Of a DNA stretch of 64,000 nucleotides, positions 1 through 11,712 are shown in pieces (position 1 is the stretch's first letter; each line of letters opens with the position of its first letter). Where the stretch lies: assembly GCF_012290005.1 (NCBI RefSeq), contig NZ_JAAXMS010000012.1, positions 1-64,000 on the forward strand, read 5' to 3'. A program made the translations under genes and the position numbers. The notes below the pieces were generated by a model that saw only the letters and a list, made by a program, of their open reading frames with translations, was not told the origin of the DNA and made no database searches. The stretch comes from Crateriforma spongiae (lineage in GTDB: Bacteria > Planctomycetota > Planctomycetia > Pirellulales > Pirellulaceae).

Positions 1-147
1 GTATACGCATGTCGTTATCGTTCAATGTTCATGACGGTGGCCCGATTCATGCAAGCATGACGCTTTGGCAACGGCTATGATCGTGGGCGACCACTGGTCA
101 TCCCACCTGTCGAATCGTTTTCCCGCCTGAAATCTTCGGAACACGTC

Positions 148-1035
148 ATGACGTTTGCTCTTCCCCGTCTTCGACCCTGTCGATGCTTGTTAACGATTGC
201 CATCGTGTGCGTCGTGTTTCTACCATCGGCCGCCGATGCCGAAGCAACCAAGATCAAAGACCTGGAATTCGCCAGTCCGGACGGGCACTCGCTGAAGCTG
301 GACTTGTATTTGAGTCCGCAGCCTGACAGCCCGCTGTTGGTATGGATTCACGGCGGCGGATGGCGTGCCGGCAGCAAAGCACGGTGCCCGGTTTCCTGGT
401 TGACCGACGAAGGCTTCGCTGTCGCCAGCATCTCCTACCGCCTGACCGACAAGGGGACGTTCCCGGACCAGATTCACGACTGCAAAGCCGCGGTCCGCTG
501 GCTTCGCGCGAATGCAGACAAGTACGACTACAGCGTCGACCGCATCGCGGTCGCTGGCAGCAGTGCCGGCGGACATCTTTCTGCGTTGCTGGGCACCACC
601 GGCGGTGTCAAAGTCTTGGAAGGAAACGTCGGTGGCAACGAAGATCAGTCATCGCGTGTCGATGCCATCGTCGACTTCTTTGGCCCCACCGACTTTGTGC
701 ACCGCACCAAAACACAACCGCACAAGACGACCGAAAAAGGATCACCGGTCAGCCTGCTGTTGGGCGGACCGGCCGACAAGAAAGTGAAAGCCGCCAAGCT
801 GGCATCACCGATTCACCATGTCAGCGCAGATGATCCGCCGCTGTTGATCTTCCACGGAACCGACGACACTACGGTTCTGATTGCTCAATCGGATCGATTC
901 GCCGACGCCTACCGAAAGGCAGGCTTGAGCGTCCGATGCGAGAAGCTTGACGGTGCCAAGCACGGCGGCGCGGTGTTCTATTCAGGCGAGCAACGGAAGA
1001 CGCTGACCGAGTTTCTGAACAAGCACTTGCGTTGA
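148..1035 (+). CDS. Exported alpha/beta hydrolase (esterase/lipase type)
   Basis: The 295-residue protein has an N-terminal hydrophobic export signal (about residues 12-31, ending near ADA). It carries the hormone-sensitive-lipase/BD-FAE style landmarks: an oxyanion-hole HGGGW at 68-72, the nucleophile elbow GSSAG at 137-141 (Ser139), an acid in HGTDD (Asp240) and a catalytic His in KHGG (His272). This is a complete serine-hydrolase triad, so an active secreted carboxylesterase is likely. Planctomycetes often use such enzymes to deacetylate polysaccharide, but the substrate here is not readable. It converges with the lipoprotein gene downstream, with only 12 bases between the two stops. The first 147 bases of the window show no gene. 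Confidence 0.85.
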   Translation: MTFALPRLRPCRCLLTIAIVCVVFLPSAADAEATKIKDLEFASPDGHSLKLDLYLSPQPDSPLLVWIHGGGWRAGSKARCPVSWLTDEGFAVASISYRLTDKGTFPDQIHDCKAAVRWLRANADKYDYSVDRIAVAGSSAGGHLSALLGTTGGVKVLEGNVGGNEDQSSRVDAIVDFFGPTDFVHRTKTQPHKTTEKGSPVSLLLGGPADKKVKAAKLASPIHHVSADDPPLLIFHGTDDTTVLIAQSDRFADAYRKAGLSVRCEKLDGAKHGGAVFYSGEQRKTLTEFLNKHLR

Positions 1036-1047
1036 TCGACCGGCTTC

Positions 1048-1542
1048 CTAGCGATCCAACGGCGCGTCGGCCAAGTGGATTTCGACCGCCGTCAGCCATC
1101 CCGCTTCGATGCTCGCTTCGCGATAAGCGAACTGCACGTCACCGACCTGCCCCATGTGGACGGTGCCGCGTTGATCGGTGAACGTGGGGACTTCTTCCTC
1201 GGGCACCTGACACGCGGCTAGCAGATTCAAAAGTGCGGAAACGGGGACGGGGGTGCCTTCGGGCCGTCTGCCACGTCTGGATCGATACGAACGCTTATCA
1301 GTACTCTCGGGCAGCGGCAGAGGATCTTTGCTGATGATCAACCACATCGACATCGCTTCGGTCGGCTCGGTGCCACCGATCACCTTGCCATCGGCCGGCA
1401 TCGTCACCGACAGTTTCTGTTCAAGACGCTCCAACTGCGGAAGATGCCGTTGGCTTCCAGTACAGCCGACCGTCAACAAAAACGCTCCGACAAGCCAGGC
1501 GAAATGCAGCGGTGCAAACGATCTATTCGACGTCGGTTGCAA
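1048..1542 (-). CDS. Small lipoprotein downstream of a DUF1559 gene
   Basis: The 164-residue product starts with a TTG codon and a signal peptide ending in a lipobox (LLTVGC, Cys near residue 27), so it should be lipid-anchored. The body has no motif I recognise; it contains a basic RSRRGRRPEGTP stretch. Its start overlaps the end of the upstream DUF1559 gene by 20 bases in another frame, which implies co-transcription and perhaps translational coupling. DUF1559 genes in planctomycetes are frequently followed by such a lipoprotein. Start choice is uncertain because no ATG lies ahead of the signal peptide. Confidence 0.7.
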   Translation of the reverse strand: MQPTSNRSFAPLHFAWLVGAFLLTVGCTGSQRHLPQLERLEQKLSVTMPADGKVIGGTEPTEAMSMWLIISKDPLPLPESTDKRSYRSRRGRRPEGTPVPVSALLNLLAACQVPEEEVPTFTDQRGTVHMGQVGDVQFAYREASIEAGWLTAVEIHLADAPLDR

Positions 1543-2656
1543 TCTCGCCTCCGTTGCGACTTCCCATGGCCCACCATGTCTGCAGGTCGATAGATTCGGA
1601 TTGAAAATTCACGCTGCCATCGGCCATCAAGACGTGAATGCCGCCGACGTGATGGCTGCCCGGTGTGACCAGATTACTGCCGATCCCTTCGCCACCATAG
1701 ATGTGGCAATTGCGATCACCGATCGGCATGGCGTGCATGTAGGTATTGGCGGCAAAAGTCCACCCGCTGATCCAGGCATGGCCGTGCCTTTCGATATAGG
1801 CTGGGTCACCATGAGTCACCGAACCACAGTAAGGAATCCACTTCTCCAGTGAACGGGCACGATGGGAACTACCACAGAAGGATTGCATGTTGACGTCCGT
1901 GTTACCGGCGACATAGCTACCACCCCAGGGACTCGTCACCACGGAAACCGAACTAATCTTTCGTTCCGCCACTGCGGCAGTGTTTGACAGGCCGTCGGTG
2001 ATGTCACGAAAGCGAATCTGGGGCACTTGCCAATCATCCGGACTGGAAGGGTTCAGCAATCCAAAAACTCCGTTTTGCTTCTCAAGTGGGCTGTCATCGT
2101 TGCCGGGCCAAAACGCAAGTTTGGGCCAACCCACGTTCCCTGCATAACTTCCTGGGGCCAACGTTTCCCCATCATCGTGATACTGCAAAACGGACGCCGG
2201 ATCCGACGGACACAAATAGGTACCGATCATCGTCTTGGCGGCCTGGGAATTGGGGTGATTCGGCCCGATGCTGTAATTCAGATAATCGCTGCTGACGTTG
2301 TAGTTGCAGTGATCCGCAAGCGGCTGGCTAAAGTCGATTTGGTCGTACAGCGTTTCCTGTTCGACAAACGGCAGGATCATCGCAAGCCAACTGTAAAACC
2401 CACTTCCACAGCCGCCGTCCGATTTATCCGGTCCGGTGGTCGTGGTTGGAATGTAATGATGGGCGCCATGGTAGTTGTGAAGCGCGAGCCCGACCTGCTT
2501 CATGTTGTTCATGCACTGGGTGCTTCGTGCGGTTTCGCGAGCGGCTTGCACCGCGGGCAAAAGCAGCGACACCAATACGCCGATGATGGCGATCACCACC
2601 AGCAGTTCCACCAGCGTGAACGCCATCCGTTGGGTTCGTTGTCGAACAATTTTCAT
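1523..2656 (-). CDS. DUF1559 protein with type II pseudopilin N-terminus
   Basis: The N-terminus carries the prepilin cleavage/methylation signature FTLVELLVVIAIIGVL, followed by the conserved planctomycete segment of DUF1559 (LLLPAVQAARETARSTQC, then NNMKQVGLALHNYH). The C-terminal half has the usual pattern ending with ADGSVNFQSESID. These proteins are thought to be membrane-anchored, pseudopilin-like and processed by a prepilin peptidase; their role is unknown. I prefer the ATG at 2656 (377 residues) because a weak purine-rich site (GGGAACTTGAG) precedes it; an in-frame start at 2680 is possible. A lipoprotein gene overlaps its 3' end. Confidence 0.92.
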   Translation of the reverse strand: MKIVRQRTQRMAFTLVELLVVIAIIGVLVSLLLPAVQAARETARSTQCMNNMKQVGLALHNYHGAHHYIPTTTTGPDKSDGGCGSGFYSWLAMILPFVEQETLYDQIDFSQPLADHCNYNVSSDYLNYSIGPNHPNSQAAKTMIGTYLCPSDPASVLQYHDDGETLAPGSYAGNVGWPKLAFWPGNDDSPLEKQNGVFGLLNPSSPDDWQVPQIRFRDITDGLSNTAAVAERKISSVSVVTSPWGGSYVAGNTDVNMQSFCGSSHRARSLEKWIPYCGSVTHGDPAYIERHGHAWISGWTFAANTYMHAMPIGDRNCHIYGGEGIGSNLVTPGSHHVGGIHVLMADGSVNFQSESIDLQTWWAMGSRNGGEIATDVE

Positions 2657-2999
2657 CTCAAGTTCCCGTGCGCAATTCATCGTTTGATTCTAGTCTTTGT
2701 GTTCTTCGGTCGTCCAATCCTTGGATCACCGACACTCCGGGCCAACGCGTCCAGTCGGCAAGCGAGTCGACGCTGAAACGACAAGGAATCGCCAACGACT
2801 GCTCAAGTTTTTAAGGATTCGGCTCATACGCGAGATCGGTCGCAGCCCTTTAGTAAGCCGCTTCGTCTTGTCCCCAACGCCGCCACGCCGCTGAGAAACA
2901 CCAACATCCCGAACAAAAGTTCGGGACGTCGTTGACCAGACGGCTGCGGCTGTGGAGACATATCAATGCTGTCGATTCACTGTTGAACAGTTTCAGACA
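2657..2999. other. Intergenic region upstream of the DUF1559 gene
   Basis: About 340 bases lie between the DUF1559 start and the stop of the PEP-CTERM gene. I see no plausible gene here. The only clear structure is the hairpin at 2907-2926, listed separately. The region should hold the DUF1559 promoter, but I could not identify convincing promoter boxes. Confidence 0.5.
2907..2926 (-). terminator. Hairpin after the PEP-CTERM gene
   Basis: A perfect 8-bp inverted repeat, TCCCGAAC / GTTCGGGA, with a four-base AAAA (TTTT on the minus strand) loop. It lies about 75 bases downstream of the PEP-CTERM gene stop in the direction of transcription. The flanking minus-strand sequence is T-rich (TGTTGGTGTTTCT) but lacks a strict U-run, so terminator function is likely but not certain. 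Confidence 0.55.
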
Positions 3000-3773
3000 C
3001 TAGGCTTGGGCGACGGCCGACTTCGCCTTGCGGCGACGACGGATGTAGGTGCCACAAGCGCCGACTGCTGCCAAAGCGGCAAAGCTGCCCGGCTCCGGAA
3101 CCGCGGTGGCGGAAGCCGTGAACTCGACTTCATAAACACCTTCCGCGGTGAACCCATAGTTGAAGTGATCATGCCCCCCGACCCCGAAGGTGATCTGGTC
3201 AACTGCGGGATCAACCCCGTCGATTGCGGTCGACATAAATACATCGGGCGGATTAACACCGTCAGCCTGCCAAATAGCGAATTGCCCAGGTCCTGAAAAC
3301 CCCGTAAGAGACAGAGTCACATCACTGGTAATTGGAGGATTCGTCAACTCCTCACCTGCTATTCCGATAAACGGAATGCCCGCGGTGTTGCTTTGCGGAA
3401 GCCGCCAAATTGTATCACCTGTGTTCGTTCCGAGGAATGAAATTGGGCCCGAAGTGATGGAACTCGTTGAACTGGCAGCACGAATGTACGCCTCGTGAGG
3501 CTCCAGTTCCAAATCCGAATTTGGCGCGGAGTCATTTAAACCATCCACAAAGTGATAGTGCAGTTCCAACTCGCCGTCGTGGTAGCCAACACCGATATCA
3601 CCGTGGCCCGTGTTCCACTCGTTCGCAAAGCCAGTGCCCGTATAAGGGTCATCACCAACCACAAAAGTGAAGACCGCTGTATCGGTAACTGTCGCTGCTG
3701 ACGCGGTGCCGGCCGTGACGCACAGAGCGCCCAGGCAGCAAAGGGGAATCAGACTTTTCCTGAGATACTTCAT
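3000..3773 (-). CDS. PEP-CTERM sorting-domain secreted protein
   Basis: The 257-residue protein has a signal peptide (SLIPLCCLGALCVTAGTASA, cut near residue 26) and a C-terminal sorting tail: VPEPG at about 226, a short hydrophobic stretch, then RRRRK. This is the PEP-CTERM architecture, recognised by an exosortase and linked in planctomycetes to surface or exopolysaccharide-associated proteins. The middle looks like an all-beta extracellular domain rich in Gly, Asp and Thr, with no catalytic motif. No exosortase gene is in the window. The ATG at 3773 follows a purine-rich GAAGAGACAAG. Confidence 0.85.
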   Translation of the reverse strand: MKYLRKSLIPLCCLGALCVTAGTASAATVTDTAVFTFVVGDDPYTGTGFANEWNTGHGDIGVGYHDGELELHYHFVDGLNDSAPNSDLELEPHEAYIRAASSTSSITSGPISFLGTNTGDTIWRLPQSNTAGIPFIGIAGEELTNPPITSDVTLSLTGFSGPGQFAIWQADGVNPPDVFMSTAIDGVDPAVDQITFGVGGHDHFNYGFTAEGVYEVEFTASATAVPEPGSFAALAAVGACGTYIRRRRKAKSAVAQA

Positions 3774-4229
3774 CTTGTCTCTTCAAAGTTCAAAATAGGT
3801 TTTTAAAAAATCAAAACTTTGGCTGCCTTGGGTTCACTCACGCACCGGCAGCCGGTTCCTTGCGTGAGCGACAATGGGGCTCGGCGGTCGACGAGCCCAC
3901 CACGGGATTCGTCAGGCCGAGGCACGTTGTCTCGGTGAAATCTTGTTGTTGTCTTCTGGATGCAAACCGGACGGGCTTGTGCCACGGACACGACAGACCG
4001 CATTCGGTTGTTTGGCAGTGAATGCCCCACGGCACGCACGCCAACGGTTTGACACAGGTTGGTCGGACCGGGCGTCGCACCATCGACGCACGCGCACGCG
4101 AGGATTCCAGATGGATTCATCAACGTGTCAGCGATGGCGACCCGAGCGTGAACGTCGCGCAGACCACCGACGAGATCCGCGCAGCTGACGAACGGTCAGC
4201 AAGCCACAGCGATCAAGACGTCGGACGCA
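3774..4229. other. Gene-poor intergenic region with one hairpin
   Basis: About 455 bases without a convincing gene. Open frames here lack signal sequences or recognisable composition. The one structure is a perfect 8-bp inverted repeat CTCACGCA (3837-3844) / TGCGTGAG (3861-3868) with a 16-base loop, about 65 bases upstream of the PEP-CTERM start. It could be a regulatory hairpin for that gene or the terminator of the minus-strand gene that ends at 4230. Confidence 0.45.
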
Positions 4230-4760
4230 TTAGACGGTGCGACGGGGAGGCCCACGTGCGGAGCAATCATCACGCGGCAACGGGTCGACGACCGGGCCCT
4301 GTGACAGCCCGACGTAACCGACCACACAACGGTCAAAGACGATGTCGGGGTACCAAGAAACGATGCCGGCCGGAGCCGCCAAGGACTGGCAGATCGGGCA
4401 AGTATCGTGGTCGTGGGGTGACGAATCGCGGGAAGAGTCGAGTGGAGAATGGTCGTGCGATGTCGACTCCGCATGCACGGCCAAACCATCATCACCAGCG
4501 CCATCATCACCAGCGCCATCATCACCAGCGCCATCATCATCAGCGGCATGGCAATGGTGGCAACATCCACCGGATGGCACGGAAAAGTCGGACGCTACCG
4601 CGGCAAGATGACCATCACAATTCGAAACGTGCCACCATGCAGGCATCTGCCCCATCACCAAGACGGCGAGGAGTGCGTGACAGACAGCCAGTCGGGACAG
4701 AGAGATCACGGTTCGCCTGACGCGTAACCACGGAATTGACGATTGCGAGGGTCCGACCAA
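4230..4760 (-). CDS. Small Cys/His-rich membrane or secreted protein (DUF2946-like)
   Basis: The 176-residue product has an N-terminal hydrophobic segment (VISLSRLAVCHALLAVLVMGQ), a CCHHCH cluster, a four-unit GDDGA-type acidic repeat, a HDHDTCPICQ motif and a hydrophobic C-terminal third. The HxxxCPxCQ pattern and length resemble the DUF2946/metal-handling small membrane proteins common in proteobacteria and planctomycetes, but the assignment is by eye. The acidic repeat is encoded by a 15-bp tandem repeat at 4487-4546 and may vary in copy number between strains. A metal-binding role is inferred from the His, Cys and Asp content only. Confidence 0.55.
   Translation of the reverse strand: MVGPSQSSIPWLRVRRTVISLSRLAVCHALLAVLVMGQMPAWWHVSNCDGHLAAVASDFSVPSGGCCHHCHAADDDGAGDDGAGDDGAGDDGLAVHAESTSHDHSPLDSSRDSSPHDHDTCPICQSLAAPAGIVSWYPDIVFDRCVVGYVGLSQGPVVDPLPRDDCSARGPPRRTV
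4487..4546. repeat. 15-bp tandem repeat, four units
   Basis: Four consecutive units of CATCATCACCAGCGC (the last diverged to CATCATCATCAGCGG) lie inside the Cys/His-rich gene. On the minus strand they encode GDDGA repeats. The period is a multiple of three, so slippage would keep the frame. Confidence 0.9.
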
Positions 4761-4900
4761 AGACTCAACCGACTACGGTAAACCGGGTTATCCGGTTCGT
4801 CAATGAAGTCCCCGTCAACGATGGGTGAAGAACTTGGCCGCATCGCTGACAGCCCCCCCGTTGGTGCGAACCGGTTGCCCTTCGAGCCCCCGCACCGCCC

Positions 4901-5800
4901 CTAGGTGGACGGACGAGCAGCAAGCGTTTTGCTGTAACCGAACAGCTTCGCCTGGAACTCGGCAAACAATCGGCTGTGGAAACGGTACGGGTTGGTCACC
5001 GCGACGATGGTCCGCGACGGCCGCGGCTTGCCAAGGGATCGATAGACGCGGCGATCGCACTGGTCCAGCCGCCGAGCCATTTCGGGAATCATGGACACGC
5101 CATGTGATAGCGAGACCAGTTCTTGAACGGTCGCCAGCTGATTCGCGTTTTCGACGGCCACGGGCCAAACCGACTGTTCACGACAGAACGTCGTGATGTT
5201 GTCCGATAGGCAGTGTGCCTCGTCCAACATCACAAACGGCTCGTCTTCGATGTCGGACAACCGAATGCGTTTCTTTTCACAAAGCCGATGGCCCGGCGGC
5301 AGCAGCAACACCAATTCCTCTGCAAACAAACGTCGGACTTCGACGTATTTCTCCGTGACCGGTTCGGCCAGGATCGCGATGTCGATTTCACCTTGCTTGA
5401 TCTTCTTCAGCAATTCCTCGGTCGTGCTTTCGTGGACGATCAAGTGCGACCGTGGGAACGCATCGGAAAATTGCTTCAGCAAATCCGGCAAAAAGTACGG
5501 GGCGATCGTGGGTATGGCTCCGACACGAATCTTCCCCGTTTCACCGTCGTCGGTGATCTCCGCCTGCGTGTCTTCGACGATCCGCAGAATCTGTGTCGCA
5601 CTGCGCTGGAACAACACGCCGGCGTCGGTCAGTTCGACCGAACGAGGCTTGCGCTCGAAGAAAGGTTGCCCGAACTCTTCTTCCAATCGCTGAATCGACC
5701 GGCTGAGCGCAGATTGCGACAAGTTCATTCGCGTGGCGGCTTCGGTGAAGTTGCCCGTCTCGGCGACACACTGGAAGTATCGCAGTTGATCCATATCCAT
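4901..5800 (-). CDS. oxyR: OxyR-like LysR-family peroxide regulator
   Basis: The 299-residue protein has the LysR N-terminal winged helix-turn-helix ([20 protein letters not shown], with [17 protein letters not shown]) and the LysR substrate domain. The OxyR diagnostic pair is present: Cys197 and Cys206, nine residues apart in [11 protein letters not shown], matching Cys199/Cys208 of E. coli OxyR. It is divergent from katG with about 210 bases between starts, the classic arrangement of a peroxide sensor next to its target. A large palindrome lies 48-74 bases ahead of its start. It should activate katG on disulfide formation; autoregulation is inferred. Confidence 0.9.
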   Translation of the reverse strand: MDMDQLRYFQCVAETGNFTEAATRMNLSQSALSRSIQRLEEEFGQPFFERKPRSVELTDAGVLFQRSATQILRIVEDTQAEITDDGETGKIRVGAIPTIAPYFLPDLLKQFSDAFPRSHLIVHESTTEELLKKIKQGEIDIAILAEPVTEKYVEVRRLFAEELVLLLPPGHRLCEKKRIRLSDIEDEPFVMLDEAHCLSDNITTFCREQSVWPVAVENANQLATVQELVSLSHGVSMIPEMARRLDQCDRRVYRSLGKPRPSRTIVAVTNPYRFHSRLFAEFQAKLFGYSKTLAARPST

Positions 5801-5847
5801 CGCGGGGAAGGCTCCGTTTGAACGCGGTTCCCGAGGTCAAAGACACC

Positions 5848-5874
5848 GGCCGCAAGTGTCCGACAGTTGCGGCC
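5848..5874. promoter_or_regulatory. 27-bp palindrome between oxyR and katG
   Basis: The outer arms GGCCGCAA (5848-5855) and TTGCGGCC (5867-5874) enclose TGTC-C-GACA. Twelve of thirteen positions pair around the centre at 5861, with one G/G mismatch. Because it sits between divergent genes it cannot be a terminator of either; an operator, probably for the LysR-type regulator, is the natural reading. It does not match the four-element ATAG spacing described for enterobacterial OxyR sites. Confidence 0.6.
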
Positions 5875-5894
5875 AGCCCCATTATGCACCAAAC

Positions 5895-5948
5895 GCATTG
5901 CGGGCATACAAAGAATGCATTGGACGCAGCCTTGGCAAGCCCGATAAT
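5895..5948 (+). promoter_or_regulatory. Candidate katG promoter and upstream dyad
   Basis: TTGGAC (5920-5925) and GATAAT (5943-5948) are 17 bases apart and end about 62 bases before the katG ATG, giving a plausible sigma-70 promoter with a good -10 and a weak -35, as expected for an activator-dependent gene. Directly upstream is the dyad GCATT-N14-AATGC (5895-5918), in the position where a LysR-type activator usually binds. Confidence 0.4.
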
Positions 5949-5980
5949 TCCTAGTGAGACGACGCTCCGTCGCCCCCTGA

Positions 5981-8491
<2,511 letters not shown>

Positions 8492-8553
8492 GTCGGCATA
8501 ATCACGACGTCGCAATACCAACGACTGTCCGCCTGTCTAAGACTCTCGCCAAG

Positions 8554-8590
8554 CGTCTTGTCTGCCGTTCCGTGCAGACAAGACGTTTTT
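8554..8590 (+). terminator. Rho-independent terminator of katG
   Basis: A perfect 12-bp stem, CGTCTTGTCTGC (8554-8565) / GCAGACAAGACG (8574-8585), with an 8-base loop, followed at once by TTTTTCTTG. It lies about 60 bases after the katG stop and is a textbook intrinsic terminator. Confidence 0.92.
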
Positions 8591-8725
8591 CTTGTGCCAG
8601 CGGTGGTCGGATCCCCCTGGCTGGTCGACAGAAATATCCACGGTCATCCGGAACTTTGGCGTCGCGTTTGCACGGTTGGCGGAACGAACCCGATCGAACT
8701 TCCTTCCAACCCCGGTTTGCCAAAC

Positions 8726-10099
8726 ATGACTATCACCAGCGTCAATCCCGCAACAAACGAAACCATTCGCCAGTTCGAGGCGCTTCATAAAGACGATGTG
8801 ACCGACGCGGTGAACAAAGCCCATGAAGCATTTCAGACTTGGCAAAAAACGACGTTCGAGCAGCGCAAGAAATGCATGCTGAAATTCGCCAAGCTCCTGC
8901 GCGACGATGCCGACGAATACGCGCGGATCATCACGCTGGACATGGGAAAACGCATCTCCGAGAGCCAGTATGAGATCGAATACTGCGCCAATATCGCCGA
9001 GTACTATGCCAACGGCGCCGAAGAATTCTTGGCCGACCAGAGCATGAATCAAGACGACGCCGATGCGTACCTGCGTCATGAACCACTGGGCGTTTTGCTG
9101 GGGGTGATGCCGTGGAATTTCCCGTTCTATCAGGTCGTTCGATTCGCGACGCCCAACATCATGGCGGGCAATACGATCTTGCTGAAACACGCCAGCAACG
9201 TCCCCCAGTGCGCCAGCACGATCGAAGACTTGTACAAAGAATGTGGTCTTCCCGGTGGCGTGTACCAGAACCTGTTCATCCCGTCAGAGTTCGTTGAAGT
9301 CATCGTTTCAGATTCTCGGGTCCAAGGCGTTTCGTTGACCGGCAGCGAACCGGCCGGACGCGCTGTCGCGGCTTTGGCCGGAAAGAACCTGAAACGCAGC
9401 GTTTTGGAACTCGGCGGCAACGACCCGTTCATCGTTCTGGAAGACGCGGACCTGGATGACGTCGTGGAAAAGGCTGTCCAAGGTCGCACCGTCAACGCGG
9501 GCCAGTCCTGCGTCGCCAGCAAGCGTTTCATTGTTGTCAGCGACATCGCCGATGAGTTCATGAAACGGTTCAAACAGGCGATGTCGTCGCTGCAGTTGGG
9601 CGATCCCATGGACGAAGAAACCACGTTGGCACCGCTGTCCAGCGAAAGCGCGGCGGTCAAACTGCAAGAACAAGTCCAATCGTCGATTGATGCCGGCGCC
9701 ACCGTCGTGTTGGGCGGTGATCGCCCTGACCGCGAAGGTGCCTATTTCAATCCGACCATTTTGACTGATGTCACACCAGACAACCCGACCTTCGATCAAG
9801 AATTGTTTGGTCCGGTCGCGACCGTTTATGTGGTGGACGATGAAGACGCCGCCGTCGAACTGGCGAACCGTTCGTCCTACGGCCTGGGCGGCAGCGTGTA
9901 TTCCACCGACCGTGAACGTGCCGAGCGCATCGCCCGCCGTGTCCATACCGGCATGATGTTCATCAACCAGCCGACAAAATCGCAGGCCGAATTGCCGTTC
10001 GGCGGGATCAAAAATTCCGGCTACGGCCGCGAACTTTCGCACCTGGGAATCTTGGAATTCGTCAACAAGAAGTTGATCCACCTGGGCCCACAGTCATGA
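8726..10099 (+). CDS. NAD(P)-dependent succinate-semialdehyde-type dehydrogenase
   Basis: This 457-residue aldehyde dehydrogenase starts at the ATG giving TITSVNPATNETI, typical of the SSADH branch (the frame is open further upstream but that part overlaps the katG terminator). It has the Asn of PWNFP (Asn131), the general-base Glu228 in LELGGNDP and the catalytic Cys262 in GQSCVASKR. The short form and the DMGKRISES segment fit the GabD/YneI-like group that oxidises succinate semialdehyde and related aldehydes. It follows katG but is separated by a strong terminator, so it should have its own promoter. Exact substrate is inferred. Confidence 0.9.
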   Translation: MTITSVNPATNETIRQFEALHKDDVTDAVNKAHEAFQTWQKTTFEQRKKCMLKFAKLLRDDADEYARIITLDMGKRISESQYEIEYCANIAEYYANGAEEFLADQSMNQDDADAYLRHEPLGVLLGVMPWNFPFYQVVRFATPNIMAGNTILLKHASNVPQCASTIEDLYKECGLPGGVYQNLFIPSEFVEVIVSDSRVQGVSLTGSEPAGRAVAALAGKNLKRSVLELGGNDPFIVLEDADLDDVVEKAVQGRTVNAGQSCVASKRFIVVSDIADEFMKRFKQAMSSLQLGDPMDEETTLAPLSSESAAVKLQEQVQSSIDAGATVVLGGDRPDREGAYFNPTILTDVTPDNPTFDQELFGPVATVYVVDDEDAAVELANRSSYGLGGSVYSTDRERAERIARRVHTGMMFINQPTKSQAELPFGGIKNSGYGRELSHLGILEFVNKKLIHLGPQS

Positions 10100-10127
10100 T
10101 CACTGCCACGACCATCCCGGGTCGTCG

Positions 10128-10160
10128 AACGTCACCACCGACGCACCGGTTGGTGACGTT
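10128..10160. terminator. Bidirectional terminator between convergent genes
   Basis: A perfect 10-bp stem AACGTCACCA (10128-10137) / TGGTGACGTT (10151-10160) lies between the aldehyde dehydrogenase stop and the stop of the convergent sulfatase. Flanking T-rich sequence on the plus strand (TTTGGTTTG) supports a terminator serving both genes. Confidence 0.75.
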
Positions 10161-10179
10161 TGGTTTGTCGCGACCGTCG

Positions 10180-11712
10180 CTACGGCTTCACCGGCAAAGC
10201 TTGGCGACTGGGTGCGGTGGGTTGCCCGGAATCAACAATCTGGCGGTAATCCTTCAGCAACTGGTCCACGGTGGCCCGGTATTCGGATTGGTCGACCAAG
10301 TTATGACTCTCGGTCGGATCATCCATCAAGTTGTACAAGCTTTTGGGTTCGAACAAGGTGCGCTTGTGATTGCTTTGGATGATCAATTTCCAAGGCATCC
10401 TTCGGAACATAACCTCATTCCTTGATCCGGCCTGTTGAACGAAATACGGGCGCGGTTGAAATTCGCCTTCACCAGTCAACAGTGGCAAGAAGTTATTCGA
10501 ATCGGGCGCCTGACCCACAGGAATCTCGGTACCGACCAAGGCGGCAAGCGTTGCCACCAAGTCCTGGTTGACCACCAATTCGTCACAAACGCCCGCTTCG
10601 ATTTGTGACGGCCAAACGGCGATGAAAGGAACTCGGTGGCCGCCTTCCAAGGGTGAATTCTTGCTGCCGTTCCATCCGCCGCCGGGTGCATAGCCGTGCT
10701 TGGCCGCTTTCCCGTCGGTCAAGCCGCCATTGTCAGACATCAGAACAATCAACGTGTTGTCATACGTGTCGGTGGACTTCAGCGCATCGACGATGCGTTT
10801 GATCTGCATGTCCAGTTCCGCCACCATGTCCAGGTGATTCGACGGCGTGGTTCCCTTGATCGGTTTGCCGTCAAACTCGGCCGGTGGACGGTGTGGCAGG
10901 TGAACCGCGTGAGTGCAGAAGTACAAAAAGAAAGGCTGGTCGTTCGTTGCCGCACTGCGAATGAAGTTACTGGCCTTTTGCGAAACAAGCTTGCCCAGCT
11001 GACTGGCATCCCAATTCGAATCTCCCAGCCCCGGTCCCTTGTCCGAAACGTCTTGCGGATGCTTTGCCGTTTGTTCGTTGAAGAAAATGATTTCCGAATC
11101 GTCGCCCAGGGGGAACCAAGTCTGGTTCTCATAAACCGTATAGATCGGTCCTTGAATTCCGCAGGGAACGGTGAAGTCATAATCAAATCCCATGTCGCGA
11201 GGGCCACCACCGACCATCTTTGACATGTCGACTTTGCCGGTCAGATCGCCATTCTTTGGTCCGCGATAGATCTGGTCTGATCCGGGAATCAGAAAGTCAC
11301 CTCCAAGATGCCACTTGCCGACAAACCCGGTCCGATAACCGGCGTCTTGCACCACACTGCCCAAGGTGGCTTCGCCTTTGATCAGAGCGGACGGTGCGAA
11401 CGTGCTCCAGACGCCCCAGGGCGCGTAGGATCGGTAACCATTCTTCCCGCTCATCACGCTGTAACGTGTCGGTGCACAAAGCGCCGTCGCGGAGTGTCCG
11501 TCGGTGAACCACAAGCCATGCTCGGCCAGCGCATCGATGTTGGGTGTGTCGACGATCGGATCCTGATTGCGAAACTTCCGCGCGTGAAAGCCGACGTCTC
11601 CCAGGCCCAAATCGTCTGCCATGATGACGACGATATTGGGCGATGTGCTGTCGGCCCAGCCATCGGCAACGGCCAATGTGATCAACAACGGAATCAGTAA
11701 GAAACGGTTCAC
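10180..11712 (-). CDS. Exported sulfatase (formylglycine type)
   Basis: The 510-residue protein has a signal peptide ([16 protein letters not shown]) and an N-terminal metal-binding motif [14 protein letters not shown]. The sulfatase signature is CAPTR with Cys79 as the residue expected to become formylglycine, followed by the SGKNG segment. A second metal-site Asp-Asn occurs in LMSDNGG. It belongs to the arylsulfatase A-like S1 family; substrate specificity cannot be read from the sequence. It stands alone here, converging on the aldehyde dehydrogenase gene. No sulfatase-modifying enzyme is encoded in the window. Confidence 0.93.
   Translation of the reverse strand: MNRFLLIPLLITLAVADGWADSTSPNIVVIMADDLGLGDVGFHARKFRNQDPIVDTPNIDALAEHGLWFTDGHSATALCAPTRYSVMSGKNGYRSYAPWGVWSTFAPSALIKGEATLGSVVQDAGYRTGFVGKWHLGGDFLIPGSDQIYRGPKNGDLTGKVDMSKMVGGGPRDMGFDYDFTVPCGIQGPIYTVYENQTWFPLGDDSEIIFFNEQTAKHPQDVSDKGPGLGDSNWDASQLGKLVSQKASNFIRSAATNDQPFFLYFCTHAVHLPHRPPAEFDGKPIKGTTPSNHLDMVAELDMQIKRIVDALKSTDTYDNTLIVLMSDNGGLTDGKAAKHGYAPGGGWNGSKNSPLEGGHRVPFIAVWPSQIEAGVCDELVVNQDLVATLAALVGTEIPVGQAPDSNNFLPLLTGEGEFQPRPYFVQQAGSRNEVMFRRMPWKLIIQSNHKRTLFEPKSLYNLMDDPTESHNLVDQSEYRATVDQLLKDYRQIVDSGQPTAPSRQALPVKP

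Noticed and set aside
2848-2861. TTTAGTAAGCCG shared with the left arm of MITE-like copy B
   Set aside because: A 12-base match is expected by chance for a 260-bp query in this window; no flanking similarity.
3837-3868. GCGTGAGCGA hairpin as a third MITE-like copy
   Set aside because: Only ten bases match; no terminal repeats or arms. Kept as a simple hairpin in the intergenic note.
4487-4546. Short regular repeats as a possible CRISPR array
   Set aside because: Units are 15 bp, contiguous without spacers, and inside a coding frame.
4022-4720. Plus-strand frame with HHHQR repeats that looks like a metal-binding protein
   Set aside because: It is the opposite-strand reading of the 15-bp repeat in the Cys/His-rich gene and has no signal or family features elsewhere.
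8537-9190. Minus-strand frame over the katG terminator and aldehyde dehydrogenase start
   Set aside because: Shadow of the aldehyde dehydrogenase; it runs through an intrinsic terminator.
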